A stretch of DNA of 38,635 nt from Shewanella algicola (GTDB lineage: Bacteria > Pseudomonadota > Gammaproteobacteria > Enterobacterales > Shewanellaceae): positions 1 to 38,635 of the forward strand of contig NZ_BMQI01000048.1 of assembly GCF_014648035.1 (NCBI RefSeq), written 5' to 3'. The notes under the pieces are model-generated. The model worked only from the letters and a program-made list of their open reading frames with translations. It searched no databases and was not told where the DNA came from. Made by a program: the position numbers and the translations under genes. Shown here in pieces: positions 25,111 through 33,630 of the stretch. Positions within the stretch are counted from its first letter, which is position 1. The number at the start of each line of letters is the position of its first letter.

Positions 25111-26175
25111 ATGTTAGAAATTTATGCCGGTGACACGGCCTTGAAAACAATCCAACAACAAGGATTTTCACCAGAGCTATTTAGCTCTTTTTTAGGTGCC
25201 AGTGGCGGGCCTAAATGGTTTACTTTGTTGGGGTTAGATAAATATATATTTGGTGAGTTTTTTAAAGACAGACAACAACCATTAAACCTCATCGGCTCAA
25301 GTGCTGGTGCATTTCGTGCTGCGTGTTTTGCGCAAAACGACCCAGTGGCAGCCATAGAACGTTTGGCAAAAAACTACAGTGAAACGGTATATTCAGATGA
25401 TAAAAAACCGCAGCCATTAGAAATCACCACAAAAGCTTTCGAATTACTGGAGGTTTTATTTGGCGCAACAGGCGCTGATGAAATCGTCAATAACCCCGTA
25501 TTTAAAGCGCATTTTATTGTGGCTAAATGCAATGGCTTGGTGGCTTCAGAGAACAAGCTTAAACAAGGGGCTGGGTTAACTAAGAGTTTTATCAACAATG
25601 CGTTGAGCAGACCATTACTTAAAAGTCAGTATGAACGGTTTATTTTTCAACATCACCAGAGTGATTTGTTGTTAAACGATCCAGATAGCTTACCGACAAC
25701 CTCGGTGAAATTGAACTCAAACAATATCAAGCGGGCCTTGTTAGCGTCAGGCTCTATTCCGATGGTAATGCAAGGGATTAAAGACATTCCTGATTGCCCC
25801 AAAGGCATGTACCGTGACGGCGGCATTATTGATTATCACTTTGATTTTGACATTCAAAATGCCGGCCTAACCTTATATCCGCATTTTAGTTCAACCTTAA
25901 AGGCGGGTTGGTTTGATAAAAATTTGTCGCGTAAGGTCAGGTTGCAACACTACGATAAAACGGTGTTGCTATGTCCCTCTGCCGAGTTTGTTGCGTCATT
26001 GCCTTATCAAAAAATTCCTGACCGCAAAGATTTTATTGAATTAACACCCGAGCAACGAATCAAGTATTGGCGACAAGTGTTTGTTGAAAGCGAAAAATTA
26101 GCGCTGCATTTTAAACATTTTTATCGTCACCAAGATATCAATAGCATAAAAAATATTAGCCAGCTTGTGAGCTAA
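25111..26175 (+). CDS. Patatin-like phospholipase
   Basis: Protein of 354 residues with the patatin catalytic dyad: nucleophile S64 in GSSAG and D236 in RDGGIIDYH, plus the glycine-rich oxyanion segment LGASGGPKW at about 30-38. No signal peptide or membrane helix is seen, so it is probably cytosolic and could release fatty acids from phospholipids or neutral lipids. It follows the ligase by 150 bp on the same strand but has no clear Shine-Dalgarno; only GAGTAAG lies upstream. Free fatty acids released here could feed the neighbouring acyl-CoA ligase; that link is inferred from position only. Confidence 0.85.
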   Translation: MLEIYAGDTALKTIQQQGFSPELFSSFLGASGGPKWFTLLGLDKYIFGEFFKDRQQPLNLIGSSAGAFRAACFAQNDPVAAIERLAKNYSETVYSDDKKPQPLEITTKAFELLEVLFGATGADEIVNNPVFKAHFIVAKCNGLVASENKLKQGAGLTKSFINNALSRPLLKSQYERFIFQHHQSDLLLNDPDSLPTTSVKLNSNNIKRALLASGSIPMVMQGIKDIPDCPKGMYRDGGIIDYHFDFDIQNAGLTLYPHFSSTLKAGWFDKNLSRKVRLQHYDKTVLLCPSAEFVASLPYQKIPDRKDFIELTPEQRIKYWRQVFVESEKLALHFKHFYRHQDINSIKNISQLVS

Positions 26176-26235
26176 AAAAACGATAAATAACGCCTGATAT
26201 TGGCGCCTAATCAACTAAAAAATGAGAGTGTACAC

Positions 26236-27234
26236 ATGAGCACATTTACCGCAATTAACCTTATCGCTCGCCCACAAGGCGGCCCAGTCGGCCCAGAATT
26301 ATTTGAAGTGGTACAAAAACCAATGCCAACCGTTGCTGATGGTCAATTCCTTGTTAAGCAGAGCCATATGTCATTAGACCCTGCGATGTTTGGCTGGATG
26401 AGCCCTGATACCGAGAGTTATATCCCGCCGGTTGAGTTAGGCGAGGTGATGCGCAGCTCAGGGATTGGTGAAGTCGTTGAAAGTAAGCACCCAGATTTTA
26501 AAGTCGGTGATCGCGTAATGGGCATGATGGGTTGGCAAGAATACTTTTTAAGTAATGGTCCAGGGTTAAACAAAGTGACTGCGCCATTACCCGATGAAGC
26601 CATATTATCTGTGTTTGCGTTACCCGGTTTAACGGCTACCCAAGGGCTATTCAATGTCGGCAAACCTCAAAAAGGTGAAACCATTGTTGTGTCTGGCGCA
26701 GCTGGTTCGGTGGGCTCAATTGTGGGTCAGTTGGCCAAAGCAGATGGCTTGACGGTAATAGGTGTTGTCGGTACCGATGAAAAAGCAGATTGGATTGTTA
26801 ATGAGTTAGGTTTTGACGGGGCGGTTAATTACAAAACCGATGATATCGAAGCCAAACTCGCTGAGTTAACGCCAAAGGGTGTTGATATTTATTTTGAAAA
26901 CACCGGCGGTCCTATTCAGCATCATGTGTTTGCCAGAATGAATGCCCATGGCCGTATTGTGGTGTGTGGCATGATTGCCGATTACCCAAAAGCGGTACCT
27001 GATTTAGGACCAAATTGGATCCAGGTGATTAAAAAGCGTTTGATTATTCAAGGTTTCACCATGCCAGACCACTTTGGCGAGGTTCCGGCGTTATTACAAA
27101 AGCTGACACCGTATGTGATGAACGGGCAGATTAAACATCGCGCGCATGTGTTAGATGGGCTTGAGTCAGCTATGACCGGACTTAATTTGTTTTTTTCCGG
27201 TGCCAACAAAGGCAAATTAATCGTTAAAATTTAA
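26236..27234 (+). CDS. NADP-dependent MDR-family reductase (CurA / alkenal reductase type)
   Basis: Zinc-free medium-chain dehydrogenase of 332 residues. Segments typical of the prostaglandin/alkenal reductase and CurA group are HMSLDPAMFGWM, MRSSGIGEVVESKHPDFKVGDRV, the GLTATQGL segment and the nucleotide motif VSGAAGSVGSIVGQLAK, followed by YFENTGGPIQHHV. Members reduce the C=C bond of alpha,beta-unsaturated aldehydes and ketones with NADPH. A TTG at 26200 would extend the frame; ATG 26236 is preferred because GAGAG precedes it and homology begins there. A strong terminator follows. Confidence 0.9.
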   Translation: MSTFTAINLIARPQGGPVGPELFEVVQKPMPTVADGQFLVKQSHMSLDPAMFGWMSPDTESYIPPVELGEVMRSSGIGEVVESKHPDFKVGDRVMGMMGWQEYFLSNGPGLNKVTAPLPDEAILSVFALPGLTATQGLFNVGKPQKGETIVVSGAAGSVGSIVGQLAKADGLTVIGVVGTDEKADWIVNELGFDGAVNYKTDDIEAKLAELTPKGVDIYFENTGGPIQHHVFARMNAHGRIVVCGMIADYPKAVPDLGPNWIQVIKKRLIIQGFTMPDHFGEVPALLQKLTPYVMNGQIKHRAHVLDGLESAMTGLNLFFSGANKGKLIVKI

Positions 27235-27246
27235 CCATTAATCCAT

Positions 27247-27279
27247 CAGCACAATTTTTACATATTGTGCTGTTTTTTT
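27247..27279 (+). terminator. Intrinsic terminator after the MDR reductase gene
   Basis: A perfect 9-bp stem, CAGCACAAT / ATTGTGCTG, with an 8-nt loop and seven T residues, starting 12 bp after the stop codon. Confidence 0.92.
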
Positions 27280-27306
27280 GTATGTCTGGCCGAGCAGGTA
27301 AATAAT

Positions 27307-29421
27307 ATGAGCGAAATCAATACCCATTACCGAAATTGCAATATCTGTGAGGCCATGTGTGGCTTAGAAATTAGCTATCAAGATAAGCAAATTATCTCTA
27401 TTAAAGGCGATCAACTTGACCCATTTAGTCAAGGTTACAATTGTCCCAAAGCATTAGCATTAGAAGACTTTTATACCGATAACGATCGATTAAAAACCCC
27501 AATCAAACGCACCGCAACGGGCTGGCAAGCCATCAGTTGGGATGATGCCTTTAGCGAAATCGTCAGCAAAATTAAAACTATCCAACAGCAACACGGCAAC
27601 AATGCCCAGGCCGTCTATTTAGGTAACCCTAATGCCCACAGTTTAGGCAATGCATTATTTCTCAAACCGTTTATGAAGTCACTTGGCACCCTAAATCGGT
27701 TTAGCTCAGCCTCTGCCGACCAATTACCACATCATGTAGCCGCTAATTTTATGTTTGGCGCAGGCATGTTAATCCCCGTGTCTGATATTGACCGCACCGA
27801 CTTTATGTTAATTATTGGCGCAAACCCTGTGGTCTCTAATGGCAGTATGATGACCGCGCCTAATGTCATTGGCCGCTTAAAAGCTATTCAAAAACGCGGA
27901 GGCAAAGTAGTGGTGGTTGATCCACGTAAAACCCGCACTGCAAAAATAGCCGACCAACATGTGTTTATTCGCCCTGAAAAAGACGCCTTTTTATTGCTGT
28001 CACTCATTCATTGCGTGTTTGCTGCTAATAAAGTCAATTTGCGTCATTTAAGCGATAAGGTTGATGGGTTAGATGAAATCGAAAAATTAGTAAAAGATTT
28101 CTCGCCACACGTGGTCAGCCCGTTAGTGGGTATTGAGGATGAGGTGATTGAAACCTTATCAGCGCAAATGCTCGCAGCAGACTCTGCGGTGTGTTACAGC
28201 CGCATGGGCGCATCTACCCAATCGTTTGGCGGCATTTGTTTATGGCTTACCAACGTGCTTAATATTATTACCGGTAACTTTGACCGTGCAGGCGGGGCAA
28301 TGTTTCCTCAACCAGCATTTGATTTATTGCGTAATCACCAGGCGGGTCATAAAAGCTCATTTGGGCAACATCAATCACGCGTGCGCAAATTACCGTTTTT
28401 TAATGGAGAGTTTCCGGTCGCAGCATTAGCGGAAGAAATCCAAACCCCGGGGGAAGGCCAAATTAGAAGCTTAATTACCGTTGCGGGTAATCCGGTGTTA
28501 TCTGCTCCGAGTGGTCACCAACTTGCGGCTGCATTTAGTGAGCTTGATTTCATGGTGTCGATTGACATTTACCTTAATGAAACCACCAAATACGCTGACA
28601 TTATTTTACCGGGCACTACAGGCGTCGAAAATTCACACTTTGATATCTTTTTTAACTCATTTTCGGTTAGAAATACGGTGAAATATTCAGCACCATTATT
28701 TGAAAAGCACAGCGATCAACGCAGTGATTGGCAAATACTCAAAGAGATTTCAGCGCGCATGCTCAATGTGCCTGCTGACGACCCAATGCAGCAGGTTACC
28801 CCTGAAATGATATTGGATATGGAACTTAAAAAAGGCCCATATGGCAAGCAGGGCATGAGTTTACAAAAATTAATTGATAATCCACACGGCATTGATATTA
28901 GTCCGCTTATGCCATGTTTATCAGAGCGGATTAAAACCGCGAATGGCAAGATTGATTTATTCCCTGCTGTTTATCAAGATGATTTACCGAGATTACATAC
29001 TGTTATGACGCAAAGTGCTCGTGATAATCAGTTTCCATTTGATTTAATCAGCCGCCGTTTAGTGAAGAGCCATAACACCTGGACTCAAAATTCACAGCGG
29101 CTAGTCAAAGGTAAAAATCCGTGTACTTTAGAAATACACCCACATGATGCACAAGCCCTGGGGGCCAAGACTGGCCAGCAAGTAATAGTCAGCTCAGCGG
29201 TTGGTGAAATTAAAATAGACATTGTGATTACCGATGACGTGCAACCCGGTGTGGTTACCATGCCGCAAGGCTGGGGCCATAATCAACAGGGCACCAATAT
29301 GTCGATAGCAGCCACTCAACCCGGTGTGAGTATTAATGATTTAACAGATGCTAAACGAGTTGATATGCTGACAGGAAACGCGGCTTTCAATGGCACACCG
29401 GTAGCGATTAAGCTTGCTTAA
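27307..29421 (+). CDS. Molybdopterin oxidoreductase (DMSO reductase/formate dehydrogenase superfamily)
   Basis: Protein of 704 residues. An N-terminal [4Fe-4S] site is formed by C11, C14, C18 and C46 (CNICEAMC ... NCPK). The molybdopterin domain follows, with LIIGANPVVSNG, VVVVDPRKTRTA and the C-terminal cofactor-binding domain (about 590-700; SRRLVKSHNTW, MPQGWGHN). There is no Tat signal, so it is cytosolic. Where formate dehydrogenases have Sec or Cys bound to Mo, this sequence reads SADQLPHH, so the Mo ligand is not an obvious Cys or Sec and the reaction cannot be named. A TTG at 27265 lies inside the previous terminator; ATG 27307 with AGG upstream is chosen. MoxR and VWA genes follow in the same operon. 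Confidence 0.88.
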   Translation: MSEINTHYRNCNICEAMCGLEISYQDKQIISIKGDQLDPFSQGYNCPKALALEDFYTDNDRLKTPIKRTATGWQAISWDDAFSEIVSKIKTIQQQHGNNAQAVYLGNPNAHSLGNALFLKPFMKSLGTLNRFSSASADQLPHHVAANFMFGAGMLIPVSDIDRTDFMLIIGANPVVSNGSMMTAPNVIGRLKAIQKRGGKVVVVDPRKTRTAKIADQHVFIRPEKDAFLLLSLIHCVFAANKVNLRHLSDKVDGLDEIEKLVKDFSPHVVSPLVGIEDEVIETLSAQMLAADSAVCYSRMGASTQSFGGICLWLTNVLNIITGNFDRAGGAMFPQPAFDLLRNHQAGHKSSFGQHQSRVRKLPFFNGEFPVAALAEEIQTPGEGQIRSLITVAGNPVLSAPSGHQLAAAFSELDFMVSIDIYLNETTKYADIILPGTTGVENSHFDIFFNSFSVRNTVKYSAPLFEKHSDQRSDWQILKEISARMLNVPADDPMQQVTPEMILDMELKKGPYGKQGMSLQKLIDNPHGIDISPLMPCLSERIKTANGKIDLFPAVYQDDLPRLHTVMTQSARDNQFPFDLISRRLVKSHNTWTQNSQRLVKGKNPCTLEIHPHDAQALGAKTGQQVIVSSAVGEIKIDIVITDDVQPGVVTMPQGWGHNQQGTNMSIAATQPGVSINDLTDAKRVDMLTGNAAFNGTPVAIKLA

Positions 29422-29467
29422 TGATTGAATGTATTATCAAAATAACGAATAAATAGAAAGGTTAACC

Positions 29468-30301
29468 ATGTTTAAAAGTACCCAAAATTATATCGCATCA
29501 AACGATCTCACATTAGCGGTTAATGCAGCCATTGCACTCGAAAAACCGTTATTGATAAAAGGGGAGCCAGGTACAGGTAAAACACAGTTAGCAGAAGAGT
29601 TAGCGCGCTCGCTTAATTGTAAACTGTATCAATGGCACATTAAATCGACTACCAAAGCCCAACAAGGTTTGTATGAGTACGATGCGGTATCACGCCTGCG
29701 TGACAGTCAATTAGGTGATGCTAGAGTGCATGATATTGGCAACTACATTGTCAAAGGTAAGCTATGGCAGGCGTTTGAAGAAGAACAACGTCCCATTTTA
29801 TTAATTGATGAAATTGATAAAGCTGACATTGAATTCCCCAACGATTTACTGCAAGAGCTCGATAAGATGGAGTTTTATGTTTATGAAACTCAGCAAGTGA
29901 TAAAAGCAAAACAGCGCCCCATTATTATCATCACCTCAAATAATGAAAAAGAGCTGCCAGATGCGTTTTTACGTCGCTGTTTTTTCCATTACATTAAGTT
30001 CCCAACCAAAGCGGAAATGGAAAAAATCATCGATGTGCATCATCCAGATGTAAAGCAAACCCTGTTAACTCAGGCTTTGGATGTGTTTTTCGATCTGCGC
30101 GAAGTTAATGGCATTAAGAAAAAGCCATCAACTTCCGAGCTCATTGATTGGTTAAAACTACTGATCTCCGATGACATTTCGCAGCAGACATTACTCGATA
30201 AGCAATCAGATATTATTCCGTTATTTGGTGCATTATTAAAAAATGAACAGGATGTGTCATTGATTGAAAAACTGGCCTTTATGAGCCGCAGAAACAGGTA
30301 G
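29468..30301 (+). CDS. MoxR-family AAA+ ATPase
   Basis: AAA+ ATPase of 277 residues. Walker A is GEPGTGKT (32-39) and Walker B LLIDEIDKAD is at about 112-121. Sensor-1 is in IIITSNNEKELPDAFLRRC, which also contains the arginine finger pair. MoxR proteins work with VWA partners as chaperones in enzyme maturation or metal insertion; the CoxD-CoxE pair matures the Mo-Cu site of CO dehydrogenase. It starts 46 bp after the molybdopterin oxidoreductase gene and ends seven bp before the VWA gene, so the three are one operon. Assistance to the upstream Mo enzyme is the natural inference. Confidence 0.92.
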   Translation: MFKSTQNYIASNDLTLAVNAAIALEKPLLIKGEPGTGKTQLAEELARSLNCKLYQWHIKSTTKAQQGLYEYDAVSRLRDSQLGDARVHDIGNYIVKGKLWQAFEEEQRPILLIDEIDKADIEFPNDLLQELDKMEFYVYETQQVIKAKQRPIIIITSNNEKELPDAFLRRCFFHYIKFPTKAEMEKIIDVHHPDVKQTLLTQALDVFFDLREVNGIKKKPSTSELIDWLKLLISDDISQQTLLDKQSDIIPLFGALLKNEQDVSLIEKLAFMSRRNR

Positions 30302-30308
30302 CATTGCT

Positions 30309-31481
30309 GTGTTTATAGATTTTTTTCTCACCTTAAAAAAACACAAAATACCTTGTAGTTTGCGCGAACTACTTGACCTTATCGCCTTGCTTAAAAAAGG
30401 TGTGGTATTTGCTGATGTAGAAGAATTTTATAACCTGGCCAAAATTGTCATGGTTAAAGATGAAATATATTACGACAAATACGACAACGCCTTTGCAGAG
30501 TATTTTGAAGGCATCGAACATATTGATATTTTTGACAAATTATTACCAGAGGATTGGCTGCGTAAAGAGTTTGAAAAAAACTTAAGCCAAAAAGAAAAAG
30601 ATCAACTCAAGGCGCTTGGCGGTCTTGAAGAGCTAATGAAGACACTGAAAGAGCGCCTTGAAGAACAAAAAAAACGTCATGCTGGCGGTAATAAATGGGT
30701 AGGCACAGGCGGCACATCGCCTTTTGGTGCTTATGGTTATAACCCCGAAGGCATACGAGTTGGTCAAGATAAAAACCGCAATAACAGCGCGGTGAAAGTG
30801 TGGGATAAACGCGAGTTTAAAAACTTTGATCAGGACCGTGAACTCGGTACCCGTAATATTAAATTAGCCCTTAAAAAGTTACGTAAATTTGCCCGCACAG
30901 GTGCCAGTGAAAAGCTTGATATCAATACCACTATCCGCTCAACCGCGCAAAATGGCGGCTTACTTGATGTGCACATGGAGCCTGAGCGTCATAACGCGGT
31001 AAAAGTGCTGATGTTTTTCGATATCGGCGGCTCCATGGACGATTACATTCATACCTGCGAAGAGTTATTTTCAGCCGCGCACAGCGAGTTTAAACACTTA
31101 CGCTTTTTTTATTTTCATAACTGTTTATATGAAAAAGTATGGCAAGACAATAATCGCCGGTTTGATAAAACCATTGAACTCGCTGAAGTGTTACGCACAT
31201 TCTCATCTGACTACAAAGTTATTTTTGTCGGCGATGCTACCATGGGGCCTTACGAAATCATTGCAAAAGGCGGCAGTGTTGAGCATTGGAATGAAAAACC
31301 CGGCATAGAATATATGAATCGATTATTAGGCCATTTTAATAAAGTCGCCTGGTTGAATCCACAGCCAGAACAATACTGGCAGGTGCATCATTCAATTTCG
31401 ATTATTCAAAAACTGGTTGGCGACAAAATGTACCCGTTAAGTGTCGATGGCATAGGCCGTGCAATCAAAGACTTAAGCTAA
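30309..31481 (+). CDS. VWA-domain protein (CoxE-like), MoxR partner
   Basis: Protein of 390 residues with a C-terminal von Willebrand factor A domain from about 230. The MIDAS start reads D238-I-G-G-S242, as usual for this MoxR-linked family instead of the classical DxSxS, with a later DATMGP. The N-terminal half is helical and charged (LKERLEEQKKRH), then glycine-rich. There is no signal peptide. The start is GTG, seven bp after the MoxR stop codon. The protein presumably binds the MoxR ATPase and its client. Its stop codon lies within the first terminal repeat of the MITE-like element. Confidence 0.9.
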   Translation: MFIDFFLTLKKHKIPCSLRELLDLIALLKKGVVFADVEEFYNLAKIVMVKDEIYYDKYDNAFAEYFEGIEHIDIFDKLLPEDWLRKEFEKNLSQKEKDQLKALGGLEELMKTLKERLEEQKKRHAGGNKWVGTGGTSPFGAYGYNPEGIRVGQDKNRNNSAVKVWDKREFKNFDQDRELGTRNIKLALKKLRKFARTGASEKLDINTTIRSTAQNGGLLDVHMEPERHNAVKVLMFFDIGGSMDDYIHTCEELFSAAHSEFKHLRFFYFHNCLYEKVWQDNNRRFDKTIELAEVLRTFSSDYKVIFVGDATMGPYEIIAKGGSVEHWNEKPGIEYMNRLLGHFNKVAWLNPQPEQYWQVHHSISIIQKLVGDKMYPLSVDGIGRAIKDLS

Positions 31482-31684
31482 TTAACCTGAGCTCGGGATA
31501 ATAAACGTCTTTCAAACAGCCCTTTGCCTGCTAACTGTGTTGAATCGACTTGCAATAGGCTAGCTATTGACGCGTCAATTCGCCTTGTTAGCAGAAAAAA
31601 TGTCAAGCTTGAAAGTGAGGACGGGGTAACATGTTGATTTTAAATAGCATAAGTTCATCCCTTATCCCGAACTCAGGTTAATTA
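31479..31684. mobile_element. MITE-like element with terminal inverted repeats
   Basis: A 23-bp terminal inverted repeat with one mismatch (starts TAATTAACCTGAG, ends CTCAGGTTAATTA) bounds about 206 bp with no coding capacity. The interior is itself a long imperfect hairpin centred at 31561, with pairs 31509-31515/31609-31615, 31528-31535/31587-31594, 31542-31549/31574-31581 and 31553-31558/31564-31569. TA dinucleotides lie at both outer edges, which would fit IS630/Tc1-type transposition. No transposase is nearby, so it would be non-autonomous. Confidence 0.6.
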
Positions 31685-31703
31685 AATTGACGACCGTTTG
31701 CCC

Positions 31704-31731
31704 CACATAACACATAACACATAACACAGAA
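31704..31731 (+). repeat. Heptanucleotide tandem repeat CACATAA, about 3.5 copies
   Basis: Three perfect CACATAA units (31704-31724) and a fourth imperfect CACAGAA unit lie 18-45 bp before the dehalogenase ATG, just upstream of its AAGGA ribosome site. Confidence 0.8.
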
Positions 31732-31748
31732 CAAGGAATAGAGATAAT

Positions 31749-32657
31749 ATGGACTTTTTACGTACTGAAGACAGTTGTTTTGCTCATTTGCCAGATTACC
31801 CTTTTGCTGCGCACTACTTAAACGTCGATGATAGCGAAGGTGGTGAGTTGAGAGTGCATTATGTTGACGAGGGTCCCAAAGATGCAGCGCCAATACTCTT
31901 GCTGCATGGCGAGCCAACATGGAGTTTTTTGTATCGTAAAATGATCCCTATCTTAGTAAAAGCCGGGCATCGGGTCATCGTGCCCGATTTAATTGGTTTT
32001 GGCCGTTCAGACAAACCGACAAAACGCTCAGATTACACTTATCAGCGTCATGTCGACTGGATAACCTCATTGATGTTACAGCTAAACCTCAGTGATATTA
32101 CTTTAGTGTGTCAGGATTGGGGCGGCTTAATTGGTTTACGATTAGCGGCAGAGCACAACGAACGCTTTGCTCGGATAGTTGCTGCCAATACCATGTTGCC
32201 CACAGGCGATCATCAACCCGGAGACGCTTTTCTAAAATGGCGCCAGTTCTCACAAGATGTTGAGGTGTTTCCAACAGGTAACTTAATCAATAGTGCTTGT
32301 GTATCAAGTTTAACGCCCGAGATCGTTGCCGCGTATGATGCGCCATTTCCTGATGAACGCTACAAAGAGGGCGCGCGTCAGTTTCCTTTACTTGTGCCAA
32401 TAACCCCAGATGACCCCGCAGCAGATAAAAACCGCGCAGCCTGGAAAGTGTTATCACAATGGCAAAAGCCGTTTTTAACCGCCTTTAGTGACTCAGATCC
32501 TATTACCAAAGGCGGCGACGCTTTGATGCAAAAGCTCATTCCCGGCACTCAAGGGCAAAAGCACACCACCATAGTCAGCGGCGGACATTTTTTACAAGAA
32601 GATAAAGGTGAAGTGTTAGCCGAAGTGGTTGTGCAATTTATTGCTGATAATCAATAA
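31749..32657 (+). CDS. Haloalkane dehalogenase-like alpha/beta hydrolase
   Basis: Protein of 302 residues with the haloalkane dehalogenase layout: oxyanion segment LLLHGEPTWSFLYR, nucleophile D123 next to halide-binding W124 in VCQDWGGLIG, and a probable second halide-binding W164 in the cap. The likely acid is D250 in FSDSDP, with catalytic H280 in SGGHFLQED. Placement of the acid after strand 7 fits subfamily I (DhlA/DhmA-like). A carboxylate nucleophile is also used by epoxide hydrolases, but these have Tyr residues in the cap and not the W pair. It has no signal peptide. AAGGA lies about ten bases before ATG. Tandem repeats flank the gene. Confidence 0.85.
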   Translation: MDFLRTEDSCFAHLPDYPFAAHYLNVDDSEGGELRVHYVDEGPKDAAPILLLHGEPTWSFLYRKMIPILVKAGHRVIVPDLIGFGRSDKPTKRSDYTYQRHVDWITSLMLQLNLSDITLVCQDWGGLIGLRLAAEHNERFARIVAANTMLPTGDHQPGDAFLKWRQFSQDVEVFPTGNLINSACVSSLTPEIVAAYDAPFPDERYKEGARQFPLLVPITPDDPAADKNRAAWKVLSQWQKPFLTAFSDSDPITKGGDALMQKLIPGTQGQKHTTIVSGGHFLQEDKGEVLAEVVVQFIADNQ

Positions 32658-32664
32658 TGCCTGA

Positions 32665-32783
32665 GTGACAAGTGACAAGTGACAAGTGACAAGTGACAAG
32701 TGACAAGTGACAAGTGACAAGTGACAAGTGACAAGTGACAAGTGACAAGTGACAAGTGACAAGTGACAAGTGACAAGTGACAA
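32665..32783 (+). repeat. 17 perfect tandem copies of GTGACAA
   Basis: Exactly 119 bp of uninterrupted 7-bp units, starting eight bp after the dehalogenase stop codon and ending 45 bp before the SGNH hydrolase ATG. The array lies in the spacer or 5' leader of the hydrolase gene. Perfect units imply recent or frequent slippage, so copy number is likely to vary between strains. Confidence 0.98.
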
Positions 32784-32828
32784 GTATGACATAAGATAAT
32801 GTCAGGAAATGACTTTTAAGGAGCCAAT

Positions 32829-33623
32829 ATGTTGTATCACGGTATTTCGATTATGTTGGCCCCGGTGCTTGTGTTACAAGGGCTCAAAGTGCGCCGCACC
32901 ACGCCAAGACTTGCCGAACCAGAAGGTGAACGTGTTGGTCAAACTGGGCCTAATCCTCAGTTAAGTTTATTAATTTTAGGTGACTCTGCCGCCGCGGGTG
33001 TTGGGGTGGCAAATCAAAGTCAGGCGTTACTCGGTCAAGTTATTGAGCAATTAAGCCCAACATTAAATGTTAACTACGCCTTGTTTGCTAAAACAGGTGC
33101 AACCACATCAACCACCTTACAAGCCATACAACAAATTGACACAGACCATCCCGTGCTCGGGCAAGGGCATTATGATGTTATCGTCACCTCATTAGGGGTC
33201 AATGATATTACTTCATCGGTGAGTTGTGATAAGTGGCTTTTACAACAACAAGCATTGTTTACATTGCTTAAAGAGCGCTACACGCCAAAACAAATCTTAG
33301 TCACAGCATTGCCACCTTTAGGGTTGTTTCCCGTTTTGCCCAATCCACTTCGGTGGAGTTTAGGCAAACGTGCTAATCAATTTAACCATCGTTTACAGCA
33401 ATTAATACTTAAGCTCAATCAGCAGCAGGGCAATCAGACGCGTCAATTTACCATGATTACATTGCCGTTAGACAACCCACAACCCGAGTTAACCATGCTC
33501 GACTTTATGCGCCAGGTCATGGCCAGCGATGGATTTCACCCAGGCGCGCCTATTTACAATGCATGGGCAAGCTTAGTGGTAGAGCAGATAGTTGGTGGTG
33601 TTGTAGTCCCAAGGTGTGTTTAA
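32829..33623 (+). CDS. SGNH/GDSL hydrolase
   Basis: Esterase-type protein of 264 residues. The block I nucleophile is S53 in LGDSAAAGVG; Gly and Asn of later blocks are seen in AKTGATTSTT and SLGVNDITS, and D234/H237 in DGFHPG complete the triad. The N-terminal 16 residues are hydrophobic (ISIMLAPVLVLQG) and could be a signal anchor, though no clear cleavage site is seen. AAGGAG lies six bases before ATG. It shares a strand with the dehalogenase, from which it is separated by the heptamer array. The substrate is unknown; many relatives are lysophospholipase- or thioesterase-like. Confidence 0.88.
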   Translation: MLYHGISIMLAPVLVLQGLKVRRTTPRLAEPEGERVGQTGPNPQLSLLILGDSAAAGVGVANQSQALLGQVIEQLSPTLNVNYALFAKTGATTSTTLQAIQQIDTDHPVLGQGHYDVIVTSLGVNDITSSVSCDKWLLQQQALFTLLKERYTPKQILVTALPPLGLFPVLPNPLRWSLGKRANQFNHRLQQLILKLNQQQGNQTRQFTMITLPLDNPQPELTMLDFMRQVMASDGFHPGAPIYNAWASLVVEQIVGGVVVPRCV

Positions 33624-33630
33624 GTTATGG

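Noticed and set aside
32665..32783. CRISPR array
   Set aside because: Units are 7 bp with no spacers, and no cas genes are present.
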